Assembly (NCBI GenBank): GCA_964654155.1
Contig: CAZZGL010000004.1
Span: 1 to 52,670 of the forward strand
DNA from: CAG-826 sp964654155
GTDB taxonomy: Bacteria; Bacillota_I; Bacilli_A; RFN20; CAG-826
Direction: 5' to 3'
DNA: 52,670 bases
The position numbers and the translations under genes are program-made. Below the pieces are notes generated by a model. That model ran no database searches, was not told the DNA's origin, and worked only from the letters and a program-made list of their open reading frames with translations. Shown in pieces: positions 26,019 through 33,848 of this stretch (positions within the stretch are counted from its first letter, which is position 1; every line of letters starts with the position of its first letter).

Positions 26019-27404
26019 CTATTTCCGGGCTACCGGAGTATAAATAAATTTATTATTCAGTTTTTCCTTTCGATAAAAACCTAATTCCACAAGATTATCC
26101 ATTGATGTTCTTGCGGTTTCATAAGCACATCCTAAGAGCCTTTTATACTGCGCAATTGTATAATACTTTCCAATTGTACAATGGCGAGCATAAAAATAAG
26201 CTTGTCCTCTTTTAAGGGTTGGATATATTTCCACTAAATGCTCTTCAATTTTAACCGCATCTCGTTCTTCTAATCCAATCGGAAGCGTTGGTAAAGCAAC
26301 ACTTACTTCAAAATCAATTTGTCCTGCTGCTTCTTCACTAACTGGTCCATTTAAATCTTTAACAATATTTTCTCTAGGTGTATATTTTGTATGAACTTCT
26401 ACACTTGGATTAGAATCATAATATTCATTTCTAATCGATGTTACATTAACATTTTGTAGTAAATCTAGAAGTTCATTTGCAATTGTTTCCCCTAAATCAA
26501 GAAAATAAGTTAATAGATAAGTTAAGTCATTAGTTTTCTTAACTTCATTAATAATTTTATTAACCTGTTCTTCATTATCGGATAGTATTTGCTCAAAATC
26601 TAAAACTGCGGCAACTTCATCAAAATCATTATGACCTAAAATCGATTTAAGCAATAAAACACCAATTTCCTCAGAAAAGAAATCAAAAGGTTTAACTTGA
26701 TAGATGAAAAAATATGTTGCAACAGCTTTAACAAAAGGAACATCTTCATCATGAACGATATAATCAAATAAATTATTCATCATTGAAGATATTCTTTCGC
26801 TAGGCGCGGAGTTATATATTCTTCCAATAATCATTTTTGATGAATTATCTTGAAATTCATTAGTTCGATAAATTGTTTCATCATTATTATCTTCTAATAA
26901 TATTTGATATAATTTTCGAATGTAAGTTTCATCTATTGGGTCAACATAATGATCACGAACATACTCTAAAGCTTCATAATATTTAATAAGCAAAATCGCA
27001 TCTGGCGCAATTGTGGATACATCATGTCGAATAATCGATTGTAAGAATGGTTCATCAACACTTAAGTTATACTTTTTAGCCACCCAATATAAAATTCTAA
27101 TATAATGGTCTTCTGTAAGCTTTTTAGCTTCTTCAGAATCAGTACTTTTCGCATATTTTAAAATAAATTTATTAAATTTTCTTTCTAATGCAATAAGTCT
27201 ATTACCAATTGTTGGTGTTAAAGTAACAAGATATGGTGACTTTTCAATATTTCTTAAAGATAAACGCCGATAAAAAGTAGAACGATATTGTAAAATACGA
27301 TTCCATATATCATCCACCATTGATATTCCTAACGCTTTAGATACTTCTTGCTTTGTTGCATATGTATAATCGGAAAACCTAATACATAATTCCTCATTTG
27401 CCAT
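26019..27404 (-). CDS. Fic-like protein with degenerate active site and C-terminal winged helix
   Basis: A 461-residue protein. Residues ~180-255 follow the Fic fold sequence: a PSERISSMMNNLFDYI segment (201-216), then AVATYFFIYQVKPFDFFSEEIGVLL where active enzymes have H-x-F-x-x-I-H-P-F-x-x-G-N-G-R. The catalytic His is Lys238 and the GNGR anion hole is FSEE (243-246), so AMP transfer is unlikely. The C-terminal ~70 residues look like a winged helix (KYYTIAQYKRLLGCAYETARTSMDNLVELGFYRK), like the DNA-binding tail of many Fic proteins. An acidic/Pro-rich segment (~340-380) links them. I infer a DNA-binding regulator that reuses the Fic fold. AGGTGA precedes ATG 27404; a 77-codon membrane protein and hemW follow. 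Confidence 0.7.
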   Translation of the reverse strand: MANEELCIRFSDYTYATKQEVSKALGISMVDDIWNRILQYRSTFYRRLSLRNIEKSPYLVTLTPTIGNRLIALERKFNKFILKYAKSTDSEEAKKLTEDHYIRILYWVAKKYNLSVDEPFLQSIIRHDVSTIAPDAILLIKYYEALEYVRDHYVDPIDETYIRKLYQILLEDNNDETIYRTNEFQDNSSKMIIGRIYNSAPSERISSMMNNLFDYIVHDEDVPFVKAVATYFFIYQVKPFDFFSEEIGVLLLKSILGHNDFDEVAAVLDFEQILSDNEEQVNKIINEVKKTNDLTYLLTYFLDLGETIANELLDLLQNVNVTSIRNEYYDSNPSVEVHTKYTPRENIVKDLNGPVSEEAAGQIDFEVSVALPTLPIGLEERDAVKIEEHLVEIYPTLKRGQAYFYARHCTIGKYYTIAQYKRLLGCAYETARTSMDNLVELGFYRKEKLNNKFIYTPVARK

Positions 27405-27423
27405 GAAGTTTCACCTCAGTAGT

Positions 27424-27432
27424 ATTCTATCA
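27424..27432 (-). promoter_or_regulatory. Extended -10 promoter of the Fic-like gene
   Basis: Minus-strand TGATAGAAT (TGn plus TAGAAT) lies ~20 bases upstream of ATG 27404. The matching -35 region falls in TTGACTAGATG (27446-27456), one arm of the inverted repeat described for the adjoining intergenic region. Confidence 0.5.
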
Positions 27433-27963
27433 CATTAAAAAAATATTGACTAGATGCTATACTAAAAAAATACTAATTTTTTACTAACAAAATTCGACAA
27501 AAAAAGTAATAATTTTCACAGAATGTCACTATTTTATCGAATACGCTTCTTAATTATGATTTTTATAATGGACATTTTTTATCATCAGATTAGTCCATCA
27601 CTACTTTCATAATACTTATATTCAATATCATCTAGTCAAATTAAATAACATAACTAAAACGAATGATAACATGAGAATATTAAGTAAAGCTGAGTCTCAT
27701 GGTCATAATATTATCATCGATAGATAATTTCTTATCTAACATAGCCATATATTACAACTAGAATACATGATGAATTTGCAATTTCTACTATTTCAAGTAT
27801 ATTTTTCGCATAATAATTAACAGTTATTTTATTTCTTATTATTCAAACCTCTTTTGTCAATTTCAAATTATCATAAGTTAAAATCTTATGTTAATTTTTT
27901 ATACTTTTATACACTTTCAATTAATGTGTACAAATTAAAACATTATTCATTTTTAAATTCGCG
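27433..27963. other. Long gene-free region with a distant inverted repeat
   Basis: About 530 bases between the Fic-like gene and the lepA terminator, with no convincing gene on either strand. A 15-bp inverted repeat with one mismatch (TTGACTAGATG-n-TAT at 27446-27460, complement at 27625-27639) brackets about 165 bases. Several short hairpins are present, for example AGATAA-TTTC-TTATCT near 27721. A miniature inverted-repeat element or paired operator sites are possible. Open frames here are under 35 codons and lack ribosome binding sites. Confidence 0.45.
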
Positions 27964-27996
27964 TTAAAAAAAGTAGATAACATTTGCTACCTACTT
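27964..27996 (-). terminator. Rho-independent terminator of lepA
   Basis: On the minus strand AAGTAGGTA, 8-base loop, TATCTACTT (nine pairs, one G-T) followed by TTTTTAA. It begins just after the lepA stop codon. Confidence 0.8.
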
Positions 27997-28002
27997 ATAA
28001 AT

Positions 28003-29817
28003 CTACTTTTCTTCATCATCGATTGATAAAACCGCCATAAAGGCTTCTTGTGGGACTTCAACAGATCCGACAGATTTCATTCTTTTCTTACCTTCTTTTT
28101 GTTTTTCTAATAATTTCTTTTTACGAGTAATGTCCCCACCATAGCATTTAGCAAGAACATCTTTTCTCATCGCTTTAATATCAGCACGAGCAATTACTTT
28201 TCCATTTAAGCATGCTTGAACTGGTACTTCAAATTGTTGACGAGGAATAATATCCTTTAATCTTCTAACTATCACACTACCCCGTTGATAAGCATTAGCT
28301 TTATAAACTATTAAAGATAAAGCATCAATAGGTTGCCCATTAAGCATAATGTCCATCTTCGCTAAATTAGAAGTTCGATATTCACTTAATTGATAATCAA
28401 ATGAAGCATATCCCTTAGAATAACTTTTTAATTTATCAAAAAAATTATAAACAATTTCTGATAAAGGTAATTCATATTTTAAAATCATTCTTGTATCATC
28501 AAAGTATTCTAAATCTAAATAAATACCTCGCCTTTCTTGACATAGTTCCATCAAAGGACCCACATATTCTTTAGGTGTCATAATATCAGCGGTAACATAT
28601 GGCTCTTGAATTTCCCTTACAAGAGTTAAATCAGGAAGATTAGAAGGATTATCTAAATTAATCATTGTCCCATCTGTTAAATATACATGATAAATAACCG
28701 ATGGCGCAGTTAAGATTAAATCAAGATTATACTCTCTTTCCAATCTTTCTTGAACGACATCCATATGTAACAAACCTAAGAATCCACATCTAAAGCCAAA
28801 GCCTAAAGCTTGTGATGTTTCCGGTTCATATTGTAAAGACGCATCATTTAAACACAACTTTGCAAGAGCATCTTTTAAATCTTGATATTTTTTTGAATCA
28901 ACTGGATAAAGCCCACAATAAACCATCGGATTCATCTTTCGATACCCTGGAAGTGGTTCTGAAGTTTTATTATTAGCAAGTGTAACAGTTTCACCCGGAT
29001 GTACATCATGAATATCTTTTATCTGTGCGGCTAAATAACCAACTTCACCAGCGCTTAATGATTCACGTTTTTCTTCTCCTGGCGTTCTAATCCCAAGTTC
29101 AGTTACTAAATATTCTTTTCCACTGGCCATTAAATAAATGGTATCACCGACTTTTACTTGACCTTCTTTTACTCTTATCATAATTACAACTCCACGATAA
29201 GAATCATAAAAGCTATCAAATATTAAAGCTTTTAAAGGTGCAGAAACATTTCCACAAGGAGAAGGAACTCCTTTAACAATCATTTCTAACACTTCATCGA
29301 TGCCATATCCCGTTTTTGCGGATATTTCAACCGCTTCATCACAAGGAAGTCCAACACGAGATTCAATTTCTTTTTTTACTCTTTCAGGTTCTGCACTTGG
29401 AAGATCAATTTTATTTATAATTGGAATGATTTCTAAATTATTATCAATTGCTAAATATACATTAGCAAGAGTTTGCGCCTCTACCCCTTGAGCGGCATCC
29501 ACCACTAATAACGCTCCTTCACACGCTGCTAAAGAGCGTGATACTTCATAAGTAAAATCGACATGTCCCGGAGTGTCAATTAAATTTAATATATAGTTAT
29601 TACCATCTTTAGCAAGATAATTTAATGTTACTGCATTTAACTTAATAGTAATTCCTCTTTCTCTTTCTAAATCCATGGAATCGAGAAGTTGCTCTTTCAT
29701 CAGTCTTTTTTCAACAGTACCGGTTTTTTCTAACAAGCGATCCGCTAAAGTAGATTTACCATGATCAATGTGAGCTATAATTGAAAAATTACGAATATAC
29801 TTCTGATCAATTGCCAT
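28003..29817 (-). CDS. lepA: Elongation factor 4 (LepA), ribosomal back-translocase GTPase
   Basis: A 604-residue translational GTPase with the G1 motif AHIDHGKST, G2/G3 motifs RGITIK and DTPGHVDF, and G4 NKIDLP, then EF-G-like domains and the LepA-specific C-terminal domain ending in basic KKKLLEKQKEGKKRMK. Length matches the family (~600). The frame extends upstream to a TTG inside the ribosome binding site; ATG 29817, eight bases after GGAGG, is chosen. It acts on stalled or mis-translocated ribosomes. Confidence 0.97.
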   Translation of the reverse strand: MAIDQKYIRNFSIIAHIDHGKSTLADRLLEKTGTVEKRLMKEQLLDSMDLERERGITIKLNAVTLNYLAKDGNNYILNLIDTPGHVDFTYEVSRSLAACEGALLVVDAAQGVEAQTLANVYLAIDNNLEIIPIINKIDLPSAEPERVKKEIESRVGLPCDEAVEISAKTGYGIDEVLEMIVKGVPSPCGNVSAPLKALIFDSFYDSYRGVVIMIRVKEGQVKVGDTIYLMASGKEYLVTELGIRTPGEEKRESLSAGEVGYLAAQIKDIHDVHPGETVTLANNKTSEPLPGYRKMNPMVYCGLYPVDSKKYQDLKDALAKLCLNDASLQYEPETSQALGFGFRCGFLGLLHMDVVQERLEREYNLDLILTAPSVIYHVYLTDGTMINLDNPSNLPDLTLVREIQEPYVTADIMTPKEYVGPLMELCQERRGIYLDLEYFDDTRMILKYELPLSEIVYNFFDKLKSYSKGYASFDYQLSEYRTSNLAKMDIMLNGQPIDALSLIVYKANAYQRGSVIVRRLKDIIPRQQFEVPVQACLNGKVIARADIKAMRKDVLAKCYGGDITRKKKLLEKQKEGKKRMKSVGSVEVPQEAFMAVLSIDDEEK

Positions 29818-29872
29818 CGTTCTCGCCTCCAATCCTTAATATTATAAACTAGTTAAATATTAGTTTAAAGTT

Positions 29873-32206
29873 TTATTTTTTCCAAAAACCAGCAGATAAT
29901 CTCTTAATTTCATCTTCACTATAAACAACTTTATAATGATTCCATTCATTTTTAAATAAATATTGATATGTACGATGAAGAAAACGATCATCTATTAAAA
30001 GAATCATTCCTTTATCAGTTTCGCTTCTAATGACCCTACCAACAGCCTGCATAACTCTATTCATTCCTGGATTAACATAACTAAAAAGATAACCTTTTTC
30101 TTCTTTTTCATCATAATATTTTTTTATTAAGTTACGCTCAAAAGATATCGTTGGTAATCCAACACCAACAACAACCGCTCCAATAAGGCGATCATCAATC
30201 AAATCAATTCCTTCACTAAAAGCGCCACCTAAAACGACAAAGCCAACCGTAGTAATTGTAGGATTAGATTTAAATTGATTTAAAAAATTAATTTTATCCT
30301 TTTCTTTCATATCTTTACTTTGTACAATTAAGTTTATATTATCAATTTCAAAGCATTCTAGTACAGAATTTAAATATGCATAAGATGGAAAGAAAACAAA
30401 ATAATTACCAACTTTATTTTCAACAAACGCTTTAATCGATAAAGCTACTTTTTCATAAGTTTTATCTCTATCCTTATATTTTGTAGAAATATTAGGTTGA
30501 ACCATTAATAACAGATTTTCTTTAGGAAATGGTGAAGGCAAAATTAATAAAGGATCATCTTCATTTCCCCCTAATACATCAACATAATAATCACTCGGCG
30601 ATAATGTTGCTGAAAAGAAAACACTTGCAAATAAATTTGAGGTCGTTCTACTTAAGTGACGGCTTGGATCTAGACATAAAAGCTTAATATTACATTCATT
30701 TTTTGATGATTTCTCTATCATTAAGGAAAAAGAATCATCATATAATTCATAGAGTTTCAAAAATCTATTTACATCAAAAAAGAAATCTAAAAATGCATTA
30801 TTAACTACATCAGGATGTTTTTTTAATATCGTTTGACAAACGGTAATAAATTTTTCAAAAATTCTTAAATAACTATAATCGATATCATCTATTATTGATA
30901 TTTCATCTTCATATATTTTTTTTATTTCTTTCCATAGTTTATTAAAGCGCTTTATTATATTTTTAAAATCTTTGTTTTGAAAATCGGATAATGATTTTTT
31001 CATTTCAAGATATCTTTGATAACTTATTATTGTCGAATACATATCTCTTCCTCTTTCAACTAGATTATGAGCTTCATCGACTAAAGCTATATAGGAAGAA
31101 GCATCTTCATCAAAATATCTTCGCATATAAACCATTGGATCAAATAAATAATTATAATCACATATAATAATGTCGGTATATAAAGACAAATCTAATTCCA
31201 ATTCAAAAGGACATACTTCATATTTTGAAGCAATATCTATGATTCTTTCATAATTAAAATAATCATAAATTAGAATTGATTCTCGAAGTATCTGCTGTAT
31301 TTTTAAATAATAATCTTTAGCAAATGGACATTCATCAGGATTACAAGAGGCACCAGTTTGAAAGCAAATCTTTTCTTTTGCGGTTATTTCAATCATTGAA
31401 CCTTTAAAGCCTTTTTCTTTTAATAAAAGACAAGCATTAAATGCCGCTTCCCGTCCACTTGTTTTTGCTGTTAAATAAAATATTTTTTCATTATGTCCAT
31501 CTTTAAATGACTTAACAAAAGGAAAAAGTGTTGACATTGTTTTTCCTATGCCTGTTGGAGCTTCAACGAATAATTTGCCACCTTTTAAAGCTATTCCATA
31601 ACAGTATTTTGATAATTCCCTTTGTCCTTGTCTAAAATTATTAAAAGGGAATTCTAAGGTTTCACTAGACAGGTTACGATTAATTTTATTTCGATAAATA
31701 ATTTCATAAAAAGATAAATATTGATGTAATAAATTTATTACTTTTTTTTCTAATTCCTCAGTTTTATAATGATATTCAAAGATTTTTTGTCTATTTTCAA
31801 CTTGAGAAATATAAGTTAAACGAATATCTATTTCTTCTAAGTCATTGTCAATTGCGTACATTAAAGCATAACACTCCGCTTGCCCTAAATGCCACGCATT
31901 TTGACTTTCTTTAAATTCGTCTAAATCTATAACTGTCGATTTAATTTCATCAATTATTACTCTTCTTGGAAGAACTATAACTCCATCCGCACGACCTTCT
32001 AAAGTTACTTCAAATCCATCAATAAAAAAAGTATTTTTTAAATATACTTCACTTTGATAATAAGAAGATTGCTTTTTTTGATAAATTGCATGTATTCTGC
32101 TACCTTCAGACATTGATGCTTTATTATAAACACGATTATCAATATCTCCAGTTCGAAGAAGAAAATCCACTAGTTGGTGAACAGAAAGCTTCAATTGAGG
32201 AACCAT
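29873..32206 (-). CDS. Rad3/XPD-DinG-type helicase fused to a Cas4-like nuclease domain
   Basis: A 777-residue protein. The N-terminal ~165 residues resemble a PD-(D/E)xK nuclease of the Cas4/RecB type: Asp74 in GRADG, Glu87-x-Lys89 in IDEIKS, and a QAECYALMYA helix (Gln/Tyr motif). A superfamily 2 helicase follows: Walker A APTGIGKT at 216-223, four cysteines at 281, 288, 293 and 332 placed for an XPD-type 4Fe-4S cluster, VDEAH at 376-380, and a C-terminal motif VI-like QAVGRVIRS. I infer a DNA repair helicase-nuclease that processes branched or flap DNA. ATG 32206 follows AAAGGAG; it is monocistronic or read with lepA (41-base gap after correcting starts). Confidence 0.85.
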   Translation of the reverse strand: MVPQLKLSVHQLVDFLLRTGDIDNRVYNKASMSEGSRIHAIYQKKQSSYYQSEVYLKNTFFIDGFEVTLEGRADGVIVLPRRVIIDEIKSTVIDLDEFKESQNAWHLGQAECYALMYAIDNDLEEIDIRLTYISQVENRQKIFEYHYKTEELEKKVINLLHQYLSFYEIIYRNKINRNLSSETLEFPFNNFRQGQRELSKYCYGIALKGGKLFVEAPTGIGKTMSTLFPFVKSFKDGHNEKIFYLTAKTSGREAAFNACLLLKEKGFKGSMIEITAKEKICFQTGASCNPDECPFAKDYYLKIQQILRESILIYDYFNYERIIDIASKYEVCPFELELDLSLYTDIIICDYNYLFDPMVYMRRYFDEDASSYIALVDEAHNLVERGRDMYSTIISYQRYLEMKKSLSDFQNKDFKNIIKRFNKLWKEIKKIYEDEISIIDDIDYSYLRIFEKFITVCQTILKKHPDVVNNAFLDFFFDVNRFLKLYELYDDSFSLMIEKSSKNECNIKLLCLDPSRHLSRTTSNLFASVFFSATLSPSDYYVDVLGGNEDDPLLILPSPFPKENLLLMVQPNISTKYKDRDKTYEKVALSIKAFVENKVGNYFVFFPSYAYLNSVLECFEIDNINLIVQSKDMKEKDKINFLNQFKSNPTITTVGFVVLGGAFSEGIDLIDDRLIGAVVVGVGLPTISFERNLIKKYYDEKEEKGYLFSYVNPGMNRVMQAVGRVIRSETDKGMILLIDDRFLHRTYQYLFKNEWNHYKVVYSEDEIKRLSAGFWKK

Positions 32207-32233
32207 AATTTTCTCCTTTCAAAACATAGTCTT

Positions 32234-32239
32234 ATTATA
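32234..32239 (-). promoter_or_regulatory. -10 box of the helicase gene
   Basis: Minus-strand TATAAT about 28 bases upstream of ATG 32206. The -35 region is a T-run without a good match. A terminator lies further upstream, so a local promoter is needed. Confidence 0.45.
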
Positions 32240-32325
32240 TCTTTTGATACAAATTAAAAAAAGACTTTTATACATATTATCTATCAAATTTTTAATAAAA
32301 TATCTTTAAAAAATCTAATTATTAA

Positions 32326-32387
32326 GAAAAAAACAAGGTGTTAAACCTTGCTTTATCTAAATTTGCTAAGTTGTGTGAAGGAGGTAT
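32326..32387 (-). ncRNA. Candidate small RNA with CCUCC motif and intrinsic terminator
   Basis: On the minus strand TTGTTT (32417-32422), 17 bases, and an extended -10 TGGTGTAAT (-10 hexamer 32394-32399) predict a start near 32387. The ~62-base RNA would begin AUACCUCCUUCACAC, carrying ACCUCCUU identical to the anti-Shine-Dalgarno of 16S rRNA. It ends in a CAAGGU-UUAAC-ACCUUG hairpin plus seven Us. No ORF is present. The 5' C-rich single-stranded motif plus terminator resembles Gram-positive regulatory RNAs such as RsaE/RoxS in design, though I see no homology. It could instead be only the fmt 3' UTR. Confidence 0.45.
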
Positions 32388-32427
32388 AATTTTATTACAC
32401 CATATCATATGCTTAAAAACAATAATT

Positions 32428-32493
32428 TAGGCGACTTTAGCCCATTATTTATTAAAATCCATTTATGCCTAATAAATGGACTAAATTAGCCTA
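32428..32493 (-). other. Compound hairpin at the end of fmt
   Basis: An inner 9-bp stem (TCCATTTAT 32458-32466 with ATAAATGGA 32472-32480) is nested in outer arms TAGGCnnnTTTAG (32428-32440) and CTAAAnnnGCCTA (32481-32493). The outer right arm contains the fmt stop codon. No U-run follows, so it is more likely an mRNA 3'-end structure than a terminator; the true terminator is the one at 32326-32351. Confidence 0.5.
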
Positions 32494-33420
32494 TTTAGCA
32501 ATTAATCCATCAACTTTAACTCCGTTTAAAAACGAAGAAGCATCCATTTTTGATTTACCCTCTTTTTGTATTTTTAGAATTTCGATTCTTCCATCTTTTA
32601 ATTGTAACACTAATTTTCTATCAATATTTTCGATTTTTCCTACTTTACCGATTTTTTTATCAAAAATCTTAGCTTTTAATATTTTCCATTTCTGATTATT
32701 AACAATTATATATCCACCTGGTTCATCACTGAGTCCTCGAATCCAGCCTAAAAATTCATTCATATTTAAATCAAAAGAAAGCTTTTCTTGTTCTTTTTTT
32801 ATCGTTGGTGAAAATGTGACAAATTTTTCATCTTGCATTATCCCCACAAGTTTACCACCAACATAATCCGGTAATGATTCTAATATTAATTCTTTTGCCG
32901 CTTCACCAATTTTTGCAAATAATGAAGTTGAATTATCTTCTTGATCTATTTTAACTTTTTTAAATGCATACATTCTTCCTGCATCCATCGATGCGGTCAT
33001 TTCCATTAAGGTTACTCCAGTTTCTTCTTCATTATTAATTAATGCGTATTGAATAGGGGCCGCTCCACGATATTTTGGAAGCAATGAACCATGTAAATTA
33101 ATACATCCTAATCGAGGAATATCTAATACTTCTTGAGGGACTATTTGACCATATGCAAGAGTTATTATTAAATCAGGATTCAATTCTTTTAAAAAATCAT
33201 ACTCTAAACGAATTTTAAATGGTTGAAACACTGGAATGTTATATTTTAACGCCACTTCTTTTGTCGGAACTGGATATAATTCTTTTTTTCTTCCAATTGG
33301 TTTATCTGGTTGAGCAATTAATCCAACAATATTATATCCATCTATAATTAATGCTTCTAAAACATTCTTTGCAATTATTGGTGTTCCCATAAATACAATT
33401 CTTAAATTTGATTTATCCAT
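32491..33420 (-). CDS. fmt: Methionyl-tRNA formyltransferase
   Basis: A 309-residue enzyme that formylates initiator Met-tRNA using 10-formyl-tetrahydrofolate. The catalytic signature NLHGSLLPKYRGAAP carries Asn and His, and ASMDAG carries the third catalytic residue Asp. The C-terminal OB-like tRNA-binding domain is present. The frame opens at a TTG directly before ATG 33420; the ATG is chosen, with GAGGCGA upstream. No def or priA gene is adjacent, unlike in many Bacillota, so fmt is displaced from its usual neighbourhood. Confidence 0.95.
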   Translation of the reverse strand: MDKSNLRIVFMGTPIIAKNVLEALIIDGYNIVGLIAQPDKPIGRKKELYPVPTKEVALKYNIPVFQPFKIRLEYDFLKELNPDLIITLAYGQIVPQEVLDIPRLGCINLHGSLLPKYRGAAPIQYALINNEEETGVTLMEMTASMDAGRMYAFKKVKIDQEDNSTSLFAKIGEAAKELILESLPDYVGGKLVGIMQDEKFVTFSPTIKKEQEKLSFDLNMNEFLGWIRGLSDEPGGYIIVNNQKWKILKAKIFDKKIGKVGKIENIDRKLVLQLKDGRIEILKIQKEGKSKMDASSFLNGVKVDGLIAK

Positions 33421-33434
33421 CAAAATCGCCTCTT

Positions 33435-33467
33435 TTCTTTACCTATAAATAATATATAGGAAAAGAA
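33435..33467 (-). other. Hairpin between the small exported protein gene and fmt
   Basis: Stem of 13 positions with one A-A mismatch (33435-33447 with 33455-33467) just upstream of the fmt ribosome binding site. There is no U-run on the minus strand. It may limit read-through or modulate fmt translation. Confidence 0.45.
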
Positions 33468-33479
33468 TATTTTTCTCAA

Positions 33480-33797
33480 TTAAGAAAGTAAACTTCCAAA
33501 TAGTTTTGCAAAAAATTCTAATATTGAACTAACCAAAGATGTTATAATGGTTCCTAATTTATTTGTGGCTTCCCCTAAATTATTTGATGTATCAACATAA
33601 GCATCTTCATTTCCTTCAATATTTCCATCCTTAATAATTATACCTGCTTCAATGTCATCTTCTAAATCACCAATTGTTTCTTGTATGGAGTTTTGATTCT
33701 TCACCGAATCACTTTCTGTTTCTGAAAATGATATTAAACTTGTTAGAATTATACCTAATACCAAAACAACTAAAACATTTTTCCAAAATCCTTTCAT
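33480..33797 (-). CDS. Small exported or membrane-anchored protein of unknown function
   Basis: A 105-residue protein with an N-terminal hydrophobic segment (~6-24), an acidic middle (~25-75) and an amphipathic C-terminal helix (IITSLVSSILEFFAKLFGSLLS). GGTGAT precedes ATG 33797. It occupies the slot between gpr and lepA where B. subtilis has spoIIP, but it is four times shorter and has no amidase motif, so I do not call it SpoIIP. Position next to gpr allows a spore- or envelope-related role, which is speculative. Confidence 0.6.
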   Translation of the reverse strand: MKGFWKNVLVVLVLGIILTSLISFSETESDSVKNQNSIQETIGDLEDDIEAGIIIKDGNIEGNEDAYVDTSNNLGEATNKLGTIITSLVSSILEFFAKLFGSLLS

Positions 33798-33848
33798 ATT
33801 TCATCACCATCATAAATATATATTTTTAATATTGGTTTTTATGTCGAA

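Noticed and set aside
27524..27613. Plus-strand frame of about 30 hydrophobic codons in the long intergenic region
   Set aside because: No ribosome binding site, no neighbouring operon and composition expected from AT-rich noncoding DNA.
32378..32409. Perfect Shine-Dalgarno AAGGAGGT on the plus strand upstream of an ATG
   Set aside because: The first ATG is 24 bases away and opens only a ~26-codon frame inside a structured region; the same bases make better sense as the CCUCC motif of a minus-strand RNA.
33480..33797. The 105-residue protein as SpoIIP
   Set aside because: It has the right position after gpr but is far too short and lacks any amidase motif; synteny alone is not enough.
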